From: Parafilimonas sp.
Lineage (GTDB): Bacteria; Bacteroidota; Bacteroidia; Chitinophagales; Chitinophagaceae
DNA length: 11,666 nt
NCBI GenBank assembly: GCA_025927795.1
Contig: JAICKT010000111.1
Coordinates: 1 to 11,666, forward strand
Direction: 5' to 3'
In this document: positions 1 through 6,631 of the stretch, piece by piece
Numbering within the stretch: the first letter of the stretch is position 1
How the letters are laid out: each line of letters starts with the position of its first letter
Notes under the pieces: model-generated
The model's database searches: none
Seen by the model: only the letters and a program-made list of their open reading frames with translations
What the model was told of the DNA's origin: nothing
Position numbers and translations under genes: made by a program

Positions 1-350
1 AAAACTTCAGGCTGCGTTAAACCCGTAGCAGAAATTGCAAAGCGCGGAACATGATTTGCATTTTCAGATGCGGTTAAAAACATAAAATATTCAGAGCCAT
101 AACTAAAATCAAATATGCGCTGAAAATCTGCGCCGCCATTCCATTTTATCAGGCATTCAATTGTGTAATCACTATCAAGCTTACTTAAAAAATTATCGTT
201 AGAAAAATCGTTGGGCGCGAGCTTTACATATTGATTATCTCCGTTAAACTGCAAAGCACTGTCAATGCAGGTTAGTTGACTAAACGAAGAAGTTGATAAG
301 AAAAGGAATGCTAAGAAATTTAAAGCAGAGATGCGTAAAAATAATTTCAT
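1..350 (-). CDS. Secreted LamG/ConA-like lectin-fold protein, 3' end cut by window edge
   Basis: The minus-strand frame is open from an ATG at 350 to the left edge (116 complete codons, no stop), so only the N-terminal part is visible. Residues 1 to about 26 form a signal peptide: a basic start (MKLFLR), a hydrophobic core and an S-S-F-S-Q cleavage region. The mature part contains an 'LQFNGDNQYVKL' stretch, then 'YTIECLIKWNGG' and 'QRIFDFSYGSEYFMFLT'. These are hallmarks of the LamG-like jelly-roll (concanavalin-A-like) domain often found in secreted Bacteroidota glycoside hydrolases and adhesins. The LamG domain is usually an accessory carbohydrate- or protein-binding module, so the true function may lie in the missing C-terminal part. 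The gene is divergent from the chitinase across a 217-bp gap, so a shared glycan-related role is possible but is only inference. Confidence 0.8.
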   Translation of the reverse strand, partial: MKLFLRISALNFLAFLFLSTSSFSQLTCIDSALQFNGDNQYVKLAPNDFSNDNFLSKLDSDYTIECLIKWNGGADFQRIFDFSYGSEYFMFLTASENANHVPRFAISATGLTQPEV

Positions 351-463
351 TTGTACATAGTTGAGTTTAGATATAAATTTATTACAACCAATTATTATGC
401 CTGATATATTTTAGAAGCAAATCATTCACGAGATGAATAGCTTTTAGAATGTTGAATTGTATG

Positions 464-471
464 CAAACATA
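464..471 (-). promoter_or_regulatory. Candidate Bacteroidota -7 box for the LamG gene
   Basis: Read on the minus strand this is TATGTTTG, an exact match to the Bacteroidota -7 consensus TAnnTTTG. It lies 113 bp upstream of the LamG-protein start. No TTG is present at the expected -33 spacing, so this is a weak call. On the plus strand, TTTATTTG at 501-508 is a one-mismatch candidate for the chitinase promoter, also without a -33 box. Nothing else was recognised in the 351-567 gap. Confidence 0.25.
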
Positions 472-567
472 AAAATCATTTCTTAATTCTCCCACGAGAT
501 TTTATTTGCTGAATATTATAATGTTCATTACTTAGCATTTCTTAATGCATTATTTTAAAAATTTATC

Positions 568-1650
568 ATGAAGAAATTACTGTTTCTCTTTCTTATATTA
601 ATAACTATAATTGCTAATGCGCAAACATCCAAACCGTTTTCTGTAATTGCATATTATGATGGCGATGCAGCACGCATTGATGCTTATCCTATTGAAAAAC
701 TCACGCACATTATTTTTAGTTTTTGTCATTTAAAAAATAATGAACTGTATGTTAAGAATATGCAGGACACACTAACCATTCAGCATTTGGTTGAATTAAA
801 AAAAAGAAATCCATCTTTAAAAATTATTTTATCATTAGGAGGGTGGGGCGGATGTGCACCTTGCTCTCAAGCATTCTCAACTGACGAAGGCAGAAAAACA
901 TTTGTGCATTCAGTGAAAGAAGTAAGTGAATATTTTCATACCAATGGAATTGATATTGATTGGGAATATCCAACCATTGAAGGTTTTCCCGGACATCAAT
1001 ATATGCCGCAAGACAAACCTGATTTTACCAAATTAATGCAAACACTTCGTGATACATTAGGTAACAAATACGAAATAAGTTTTGCTGCAGGCGGCTTTCA
1101 AAAATTTTTAAATGAGTCTGTTGATTGGAATGCTATTGCGCCAATTGTTGATAAAGTAAATTTAATGTCGTATGATTTAGTGAACGGCAACAGCACGGTT
1201 ACAGGTCATCATACACCTCTCTATTCAACACCTGAACAAATTGAATCTGCAGATAATGCTATTCGTTTTTTTGATTCGATTCATTTTCCATTAAACAAAG
1301 TGGTTATTGGCTCCGCGATGTACGGAAGAATATTTAATGTAAATGTTGATGCGGATAATGGTTTATATCAGCCCGGAAGTTTTGACCACGGCATCTCGTT
1401 CAAAAATTTCAATCTCGATTCAATGCAACAACAAGGTTATGTTTATTATTGGGATGATACAGCCAAAGCGCCTTACATGTATAATAAAACAGCAAAGAAG
1501 CTTTTTAGTTATGATAATGAACGCTCAATGTCGTTAAAAACAAAATATGCAATGGACAAAGGCTTAAACGGAATTATGTTCTGGCAATTAGGTGATGATA
1601 AACCGGAGCATGGTTTGCTTGATGCGATTGACAGCACGCTGCATCATTAA
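568..1650 (+). CDS. Secreted GH18 family chitinase
   Basis: This 360-residue protein probably hydrolyses beta-1,4-linked GlcNAc polymers by the substrate-assisted GH18 mechanism. Residues 1-19 are a signal peptide ending in A-N-A-Q, so the enzyme is exported. The GH18 barrel begins at about 25 (SVIAYYDG) and contains the strand-3 motif SLGGWGG (89-95). The catalytic motif NGIDIDWEYP spans 126-135, with E133 as general acid and D129 and D131 preceding it. MSYDL (200-204) and the late tryptophan motif GIMFWQLGDD (335-344) are also present. The first motif position is Asn rather than the commoner Asp, which the GH18 signature permits. C96 and C99 follow the SLGGW loop and may form a disulfide. 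There is no carbohydrate-binding module or C-terminal sorting domain, so this is a minimal single-domain enzyme. Chitinase is the best guess, but other GH18 activities such as endo-beta-N-acetylglucosaminidase are possible. It is convergent with the barrel protein downstream. Confidence 0.92.
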   Translation: MKKLLFLFLILITIIANAQTSKPFSVIAYYDGDAARIDAYPIEKLTHIIFSFCHLKNNELYVKNMQDTLTIQHLVELKKRNPSLKIILSLGGWGGCAPCSQAFSTDEGRKTFVHSVKEVSEYFHTNGIDIDWEYPTIEGFPGHQYMPQDKPDFTKLMQTLRDTLGNKYEISFAAGGFQKFLNESVDWNAIAPIVDKVNLMSYDLVNGNSTVTGHHTPLYSTPEQIESADNAIRFFDSIHFPLNKVVIGSAMYGRIFNVNVDADNGLYQPGSFDHGISFKNFNLDSMQQQGYVYYWDDTAKAPYMYNKTAKKLFSYDNERSMSLKTKYAMDKGLNGIMFWQLGDDKPEHGLLDAIDSTLHH

Positions 1651-1685
1651 AACTTTTGCGTTGGTAAGAGATTTGAAATCTATTC

Positions 1686-1704
1686 TGCGAACCTGCTTTT
1701 CGCA
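1686..1704. terminator. Weak hairpin between convergent genes
   Basis: A perfect 6-bp inverted repeat, TGCGAA (1686-1691) and TTCGCA (1699-1704), encloses a 7-nt loop. It sits in the 73-bp gap between the convergent chitinase and barrel genes, so it could end transcription from both sides. There is no long T-run on either side and the stem is short, so the call is tentative. Confidence 0.3.
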
Positions 1705-1723
1705 TCTTCATAATTTATAATCT

Positions 1724-4156
1724 TTAATTATGTACTCTGCCGGCTTCATCTTCTGCACCGGTTGTTCTATCTCTTTTTTCTTTTAATTTATCATTACCAA
1801 AACTATGTGTGTAAGTAAGTTTGAAAGAAGGCATTGAAAATTGAATACGAATGTTGGTTACAAGATTTTGCTTAGGATAATTTGTACCAAAGTCGAACAC
1901 ACTTGTACTTAAAATATCTGCTGCATTAAATATGAATGAACCCCATTTGCCCGGTAGTTTTTTCCTTATACCAATATCAAGCGACCCGTAAGGCTTGAGT
2001 TTATAAATGCCAAATAACTGTGTACTTTGATAGCTGCCTGTAATTTCTGCAGTACAATTTTTTGGCAATGTAAAACGCATGTTGGCATTGATGTTTATGT
2101 TGCTTTGATTAAAGCTTAAAGTCTCGCCTTTATAGAGCGCATTGGTTTGCTGCCATATACCGGTTGCACTTGCCTGCAGGTACCACCATTTAGTAATAGT
2201 AAGCGGTACAACAATTACCATTGCAGCCGTTTTCTGATTGATTAAGTTTTCGGCGGACAAAACAATTTTATTGGTAACAGAATCTGAATGCGGCTGAAAA
2301 CCTGCGATGGCATTATGCTCTACCGACCAGGATAATGAAAGCAAATAATTTTTAAAACTATAATCTGCCTTAAAATTATCAGAAAATGAAGGCTGCAATG
2401 ACGGATTACCTGTTAGCAACGTATTGGAATTTGAATAGTAAGTAAATGGTGCAAGATCGTTAAGTGTTGGTCTTGTAATACGCCTGCTGTAAGAAAGATT
2501 TATGCTGCTTTTCTCATTCAATTTATGTGATAGAAAAACACTCGGAAAAAAATTGCTGTAATGCCGGTCAACAATATTCTTTTTATCTTCTGTTCCAAGA
2601 TTTGAATTGGTATGTTCGTAACGTAAACCTGCTTTTGCTTCGGTGTTTTCGTTTATGGTTATATTGAATGACGCATAAACTGCACTGTAATCTTCTTTTA
2701 GTTTATAATTTGCAGAAAGCGAATCATCTTTTATCCAGGCATTTTGCTTAATACGCTCAAAGCTTATATCGTTATGAAAAGAAGAAATTGTTTGCTTTAT
2801 ACCTGCATCAACACTTATATTTTTAGATATTTTCTTTGAGAAGTCAACCGAGCCCACCCAAAAATTAATGGGTGTTTTTTTACCGCTTCTAAATACATCA
2901 TCATAAATATATTCTCCTGTCGCATTGTAATACGAACTATGATAATTTACCGGCTGATTATTGTAATAATAAATATAGTCAGCATTAAACGCCAGCTTAT
3001 CTGTTTCATTAAAGTTACGTTGCAGGTTTATGTTGACGCCGTAGTTATACCAGTGATTCATTTCGCTGTTGTCGAGATGGGTAAGTGTATCAAAGGAACC
3101 ATTTTTATATGCAGCGCTTATATTATGTTCTGCCTGTGTGTACATATTATCATAACCGGATAACAATATGCCTGCAATGGTTTTTTTATTAATCTGCCAG
3201 TCGAGCCCAAACCGCCCGTTTATATTACGTGTTGTATCGTGCCTGTTTGCTTTAAGGTAAGTTTCGTTTAAAGTATCGTTATTTGAAATGGCACTATAGC
3301 CGGAAACAGGTAACGGTTTTTTTACTCTTGAATAAGATACATCGCCATAAACATTTATTCTTCCTTTGCGATGATTAATATTAACCGATGCTTCTGTGAT
3401 TGGACCTCTGCCATAGCCTAACGTTAAAGAATATGATCCATTAGTGCCGGTATTATTATTTTGTTTCAGTACAATATTTATATAGCCAGCATTACCTTCT
3501 GCATCAAGATTTGCTGGTGGTGTTGTTATCAGTTCTATTCTTTCAATATTGTTTGCGCTCATGCCATTTAGCAATTGTATAACTGCACTTACCGGCATAT
3601 AATTTATTTTTCCGTTTATCATTACCACAACGCCGTCTTTCCCGTTCATGGCAATAGTATTATTTTGATGATCTACAACAATACCCGGCGAACGTTCTAA
3701 TACTTCCAATGCTGTATTACCTGCAGATGTTATGCTTGATGCAACATTTATTACAAGACGGTCAATCTTTTGCTCGAGAAATGGTTTTCTTGCCTGCACT
3801 TGTACAGTTGCCAAAGTTGCCGAAGCTTCTCTTAATGTTATGGCTCCGACATTTTTATTTTCATTCTTTTGAATATTGAAAGTTGATAAATATAACTTTT
3901 CAAAACCCGCATAGCTTACATCAATAATATAACTGCCTGCAGTAATATTTTCAAATGCAAATGTGCCTGCAGTTTTACTTATTTCACCTTTCACTAAAGA
4001 AGAATCTTTTGCGTTAAGAAGCAGTACATTGGCATTAGCAAGCGGGTTGCCATTTGTCATTTGAACAACACCATGCACAGATGTTTGTGCATTTAGATTT
4101 TTAGTAATTAGAATGAAAAAAAATCCGCACATAGCAATCAGCAGAATAGTTTTCAT
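1724..4156 (-). CDS. TonB-receptor-like outer membrane beta-barrel protein
   Basis: This 810-residue protein sits in the outer membrane. Residues 1-24 are a signal peptide ending in L-N-A-Q. Residues 28 to about 108 form a carboxypeptidase-regulatory-like beta-sandwich (VHGVVQMTNGNPLANANVLL; 'FENITAGSYIIDVSYAGF'). A plug domain follows at about 125-232, with 'ALEVLERSPGIVVD', 'NGKDGVVVMINGK', 'IERIELITTPPANLDAEGNA' and 'GYINIVLK'. The rest is a long run of amphipathic beta-strands typical of the OMP_b-brl_3 (PF14905-type) barrel. The charged tail after the last strand (near R-T-T-G-A-E-D-E-A) is common in this family, so the protein looks full length. Unlike SusC proteins, it has no SusD partner next to it, and its substrate cannot be told from sequence. 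No TonB box was recognised. It is apparently transcribed alone. No clear -7 box is visible in the 54 bp before the start. Confidence 0.88.
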   Translation of the reverse strand: MKTILLIAMCGFFFILITKNLNAQTSVHGVVQMTNGNPLANANVLLLNAKDSSLVKGEISKTAGTFAFENITAGSYIIDVSYAGFEKLYLSTFNIQKNENKNVGAITLREASATLATVQVQARKPFLEQKIDRLVINVASSITSAGNTALEVLERSPGIVVDHQNNTIAMNGKDGVVVMINGKINYMPVSAVIQLLNGMSANNIERIELITTPPANLDAEGNAGYINIVLKQNNNTGTNGSYSLTLGYGRGPITEASVNINHRKGRINVYGDVSYSRVKKPLPVSGYSAISNNDTLNETYLKANRHDTTRNINGRFGLDWQINKKTIAGILLSGYDNMYTQAEHNISAAYKNGSFDTLTHLDNSEMNHWYNYGVNINLQRNFNETDKLAFNADYIYYYNNQPVNYHSSYYNATGEYIYDDVFRSGKKTPINFWVGSVDFSKKISKNISVDAGIKQTISSFHNDISFERIKQNAWIKDDSLSANYKLKEDYSAVYASFNITINENTEAKAGLRYEHTNSNLGTEDKKNIVDRHYSNFFPSVFLSHKLNEKSSINLSYSRRITRPTLNDLAPFTYYSNSNTLLTGNPSLQPSFSDNFKADYSFKNYLLSLSWSVEHNAIAGFQPHSDSVTNKIVLSAENLINQKTAAMVIVVPLTITKWWYLQASATGIWQQTNALYKGETLSFNQSNININANMRFTLPKNCTAEITGSYQSTQLFGIYKLKPYGSLDIGIRKKLPGKWGSFIFNAADILSTSVFDFGTNYPKQNLVTNIRIQFSMPSFKLTYTHSFGNDKLKEKRDRTTGAEDEAGRVHN

Positions 4157-4210
4157 AAGTTAGCCTTAGGAACACTAATTTATGATTTTTTATTCATAAT
4201 CTTATTTAAT

Positions 4211-4426
4211 ATGACACTATTTTTTAAGCCTGGCGATTGCAATTGTGATAAAGAAAATACCGGGTTTATAATTAGAGAAATTCAACTAAATGCAATACAC
4301 ATGGTTATGAAAAACGAACAGCCATATACAACATTAAATAACAGCGCACAAATGCTGTTGCTGTGTTTAGGAACATGGGACATGCACGGCAAAGAAGCTG
4401 AGCAGCCGACATTTGATGCATTATAA
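4211..4426 (+). CDS. Small hypothetical protein, 71 residues
   Basis: I do not recognise this protein. It occupies the gap between the divergently read barrel gene and the phosphoribosyltransferase and overlaps no other gene. Codon choice resembles the neighbours (AGA, TTA, GCA, GAA and AAA preferred), which supports real coding. The product has no signal peptide or membrane segment. Near the N-terminus it has a C-N-C motif (residues 10-12), and it carries further cysteine and tryptophan residues in the C-terminal half (LLLCLGTWDMHG). There is no recognisable promoter or ribosome binding site. It could be a genuine orphan small protein, the remnant of a longer gene, or a chance ORF. No function is proposed. 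Confidence 0.45.
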   Translation: MTLFFKPGDCNCDKENTGFIIREIQLNAIHMVMKNEQPYTTLNNSAQMLLLCLGTWDMHGKEAEQPTFDAL

Positions 4427-4445
4427 GTATTACCGAATAAGAAAT

Positions 4446-4979
4446 TTATACATTATCACTCCCAACAAGCATCGCAGAAATATTACCGTTGGTTTCTTCA
4501 ACCTTCACATAATCATCCGGAGCAGTGGCAATAGAATACCCAACATAATCAGGTTTAATGGGAAATTGTTTATGCATACGTTCAACTAACACCAGCATTT
4601 GAATTCTTTTCGGATGAAACTGCATAAATGGTTTCAGCGCATACAATAAAGTTTTTCCGGTGTTGCTTACATCATCAACGAGTAAAACATTTTTATTGTC
4701 GAAATTCATTTCTTCGCTCAAAGTAATTACCGCAGGCTTATGTTTATCTAAATGCAGCGAAATAATTTTTATGGGAGAGGAAATATATTTTTTAAGGTCT
4801 TCAGCAACATGCGAAGCAATAAATTTACCCGCACTTCCAACACCAAATTTACCTGCACCTTCAATGCCGATAATAATAAGTTCAGCATCATCTTCGCTTA
4901 ACTGTTCGGCAACTTCAAGTGCAACCCGATGCAGTTTTTCAGCAATTACTTCACCGGAAAGTATGGTTCTGTTTTCCAT
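4446..4979 (-). CDS. PyrR-like phosphoribosyltransferase
   Basis: This 177-residue cytoplasmic protein belongs to the type I phosphoribosyltransferase fold. The PRPP-binding loop VLLVDDVSNTGKT lies at 98-110, with the two acidic residues (D102, D103) and the T-G-K-T turn. The C-terminal stretch 'LVLVERMHKQFPIKPDYVGY' (129-148) resembles the region after the PRPP loop in PyrR-type proteins (LVDRGHRELPI-x-x-DYVG). The family transfers phosphoribose between PRPP and a base, and true PyrR proteins also attenuate pyr operons by binding RNA. No pyrimidine genes lie nearby, so the RNA-binding role is unproven and the acceptor base is unknown. The gene appears monocistronic. Its start is placed at the ATG at 4979, with a -7 box just upstream. 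A generic purine or pyrimidine salvage enzyme is the alternative. Confidence 0.82.
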   Translation of the reverse strand: MENRTILSGEVIAEKLHRVALEVAEQLSEDDAELIIIGIEGAGKFGVGSAGKFIASHVAEDLKKYISSPIKIISLHLDKHKPAVITLSEEMNFDNKNVLLVDDVSNTGKTLLYALKPFMQFHPKRIQMLVLVERMHKQFPIKPDYVGYSIATAPDDYVKVEETNGNISAMLVGSDNV

Positions 4980-4984
4980 ATAAT

Positions 4985-4992
4985 CAAAAATA
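4985..4992 (-). promoter_or_regulatory. -7 box abutting the phosphoribosyltransferase start
   Basis: On the minus strand this reads TATTTTTG, an exact TAnnTTTG match, ending only 5 nt before the ATG at 4979. No TTG is at ideal -33 spacing; the nearest T-T-G occurrences on this strand give spacers of about 14 and 23 nt. If used, it would give an mRNA with almost no leader. Confidence 0.4.
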
Positions 4993-5023
4993 AGGTAAGC
5001 ATTTTACAAAAGGCGCAAAGGCA

Positions 5024-5053
5024 AAACTTTATCTTCGCAAACGGATAAAGTTT
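5024..5053. repeat. Perfect 10-bp inverted repeat in the divergent promoter region
   Basis: AAACTTTATC (5024-5033) and GATAAAGTTT (5044-5053) are exact reverse complements around a 10-nt loop. The plus strand inside contains TATCTTCG (5030-5037), one mismatch from the Bacteroidota -7 consensus. The site lies between the divergent phosphoribosyltransferase and Fe-S protein genes, so it could be an operator or an RNA hairpin in a leader. The role is unknown. Confidence 0.55.
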
Positions 5054-5153
5054 CAGTGTTTCAAGGTTGCAAAGTTTCAAAAGTTATTTAATTAATAAGT
5101 AAAACTTTTTAAAACTATGAAATACTAAAACTATTGAAACATACAAACTATTT
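5050..5153. repeat. Degenerate period-8 repeat tract upstream of the Fe-S gene
   Basis: Four units of an 8-bp motif start at 5050, 5058, 5066 and 5074: GTTTCAGT, GTTTCAAG, GTTGCAAA and GTTTCAAA. They are followed by AAAAGTT (5079-5085), which pairs with AACTTTT (5103-5109). The rest, up to the start codon of the Fe-S gene, is a looser tract in roughly the opposite orientation. There AAACTAT recurs at 5112, 5128 and 5145, with interspersed TGAAA motifs. From memory, similar GTTTCAAA-rich tracts occur between genes in other Bacteroidota, but this was not checked. Confidence 0.6.
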
Positions 5154-6503
5154 ATGCAGATTCTTTTTCAATTGATATTTATAATTATTGTAATCGCGGC
5201 TGTTTTTTTATTCTCAAAAAAAATTGGCGAGATAAGAAGAAATATTTTATTGGGCAGGGATGAAGCAATAAACGATAATAAAAACCTGCGTTGGAAAAAT
5301 GTATTGCTGCTTGCGTTCGGACAAAAGAAAATGTTTCGCAACCCTCTTGTAGCAGTAATGCATTTTATAATTTATGCAGGATTTATTATCATCAATATTG
5401 AAGTGCTTGAAATTGCGATTGATGGTTTATTAGGCACGCATAGAATTTTTGCAAAGCCGCTTGGTTTTTTGTATCCGTGGCTGATTGATGCATTTGAATT
5501 TTTAGCTGTTGGCGTTCTTACCGTATGCATTATTTTTTTATTAAGAAGAAATGCGTTGCATGTAAAGCGTTTATGGATGAAAGAATTAAACGGTTGGCCA
5601 AAAAGCGATGCCAATTATATTTTGATTACTGAGATTTTGTTAATGAGTTTTTTTCTAACGATGAATGCTGCAGATACAACTTTACAACAACGCAACTATG
5701 GCGAATATGCACAACATTTAACAGGCAATTTTTCCTTTTCAGTTTGGTTGCAGCCTTTGTTTGCACACATGAGCAATCATTCTTTAATGATATTGGAAAG
5801 AACCTGCTGGTGGCTGCATATCATCGGCATATTTACCTTCTTAAATTATCTTCCTTATTCAAAGCATTTGCATATTTTATTTGCTTTTCCCAATGCTTAT
5901 TATGGAAGACTTGAACCAAAAGGCAAGCTTGATAATATGCCCGAAATTCAGAATGAAGTTTTATATGCAATGCAACCTGAACTTGCACCAACTGATGCAA
6001 TAAACGAAACGCATAAAAAATTTGGTGCTAAAGATATTTTTGATTTAAGCTGGAAAAATTTATTGGATGCATACAGTTGTACCGAATGCGGAAGATGCAC
6101 GGCTGCCTGTCCTGCAAACATCACCGGTAAAGTTTTAAGTCCGCGATTAATAATGATGAAAACACGTGACAGAGCGGAAGAAGTCGGTCGCAATATCAAC
6201 ACAAATAAAAATTTTATTGATGATAATAAAACGTTGTTGCATGATTATATAACACCTGAAGAATTGCGCGCCTGTACCACCTGCCAGGCTTGTGTGGAAG
6301 AATGCCCTGTAAGTATAAACCCGCTTGATATTATTGTACAATTAAGAAGATATTTGGTAATGGAAGAAAGCAATGCACCGCAAGAATGGAATGCGATGTT
6401 CAGCAACATAGAAAACAATTTTGCACCCTGGAAATTTTCACCTGATGAAAGAGATAAATGGGCGGAGGAAGCCCCTCTAAATCTCCCCGAAGGGGAGACC
6501 TGA
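5154..6503 (+). CDS. Membrane-bound electron-transfer protein with two 4Fe-4S clusters (HdrC/NarI-like fusion)
   Basis: This 449-residue inner-membrane protein probably passes electrons between the quinone pool and a soluble partner. The N-terminal half has about five membrane segments (around 1-22, 62-85, 112-131, 151-171 and 212-231). Histidines H70, H222, H238 and H240 are candidate heme ligands, as in NarI/DsrM-like cytochrome b domains. The C-terminal half carries two ferredoxin motifs: C309-x2-C312-x2-C315-x3-C319-P and C374-x2-C377-x2-C380-x3-C384-P. The motifs 'WWLHIIGIFTFLNYLPYSKH' and 'SCTECGRCTAACPANITGK' are typical of a family I know from Bacteroidota. That family is usually followed by a cysteine-rich CCG-domain subunit, which is not found here. 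The last residues (about 440-449, A-P-L-N-L-P-E-G-E-T) and the stop codon lie within a palindromic repeat element, so the original C-terminus was probably replaced. The substrate is unknown. Confidence 0.85.
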   Translation: MQILFQLIFIIIVIAAVFLFSKKIGEIRRNILLGRDEAINDNKNLRWKNVLLLAFGQKKMFRNPLVAVMHFIIYAGFIIINIEVLEIAIDGLLGTHRIFAKPLGFLYPWLIDAFEFLAVGVLTVCIIFLLRRNALHVKRLWMKELNGWPKSDANYILITEILLMSFFLTMNAADTTLQQRNYGEYAQHLTGNFSFSVWLQPLFAHMSNHSLMILERTCWWLHIIGIFTFLNYLPYSKHLHILFAFPNAYYGRLEPKGKLDNMPEIQNEVLYAMQPELAPTDAINETHKKFGAKDIFDLSWKNLLDAYSCTECGRCTAACPANITGKVLSPRLIMMKTRDRAEEVGRNINTNKNFIDDNKTLLHDYITPEELRACTTCQACVEECPVSINPLDIIVQLRRYLVMEESNAPQEWNAMFSNIENNFAPWKFSPDERDKWAEEAPLNLPEGET

Positions 6504-6580
6504 AACTGGTTTATAAAAAAATAACACACTAATAATTTTTAACTTTTAAGCCTTCCCTTAGGGAAGGTTGAATGGGCTTT
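6469..6580. repeat. Palindromic interspersed repeat element overlapping the 3' end of the Fe-S gene
   Basis: The element is bounded by AAGCCC (6469-6474) and its reverse complement GGGCTT (6574-6579). Inside are two perfect 7-bp hairpins with 3-nt loops. One is TCTCCCC-GAA-GGGGAGA (6482-6498), and the other is CCTTCCC-TTA-GGGAAGG (6551-6567). The AT-rich middle (6499-6550) looks non-coding. G+C-rich hairpin arms in an AT-rich genome and terminal inverted symmetry suggest a REP/MITE-like unit. From memory, similar 'CCCCTCTAAATCTCCCC' elements are widespread in Bacteroidota, though this was not checked. The left arm is translated as the tail of the upstream Fe-S protein. The hairpins may also slow transcription into the downstream gene. 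Confidence 0.7.
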
Positions 6581-6595
6581 TGGTACAATTATGGA

Positions 6596-6613
6596 AACAA
6601 TAACTGTATTGTT
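6596..6613. repeat. 7-bp inverted repeat upstream of the CsbD-like gene
   Basis: AACAATA (6596-6602) and TATTGTT (6607-6613) are exact reverse complements around the 4-nt loop ACTG, 18 bp before the CsbD start. This could be an operator half-site pair or a leader hairpin. No exact -7 box was found next to it; TAATTTTA, just before the ATG, is one mismatch away. Confidence 0.35.
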
Positions 6614-6631
6614 AACTATAAAATTAATTTT

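Noticed and set aside
964..1000. Asn instead of Asp at the first position of the GH18 catalytic motif
   Set aside because: The GH18 active-site signature allows Asp or Asn at this position, and the catalytic Glu and the two following Asp residues are intact, so inactivation is not implied.
4660..4983. 107-codon plus-strand ORF antisense to the phosphoribosyltransferase
   Set aside because: It is low-complexity Ser/Leu-rich sequence mirroring a well-supported gene with clear PRPP-loop motifs on the other strand.
5050..5153. CRISPR array
   Set aside because: The repeats are 8 bp in direct succession without unique spacers of constant length, and no cas genes are present.
5948..6529. Several minus-strand ORFs antisense to the Fe-S protein
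   Set aside because: They overlap a gene with two exact ferredoxin motifs, have no recognisable domains and overlap one another in different frames.
6469..6580. Full insertion sequence
   Set aside because: There is no transposase ORF. The unit is only about 112 bp and hairpin-rich, fitting a non-autonomous palindromic repeat instead.
6572..6631. Longer CsbD-like protein starting at the ATG at 6572
   Set aside because: The first codons are read from the right end of the palindromic repeat element and the added residues do not resemble the compact CsbD family.
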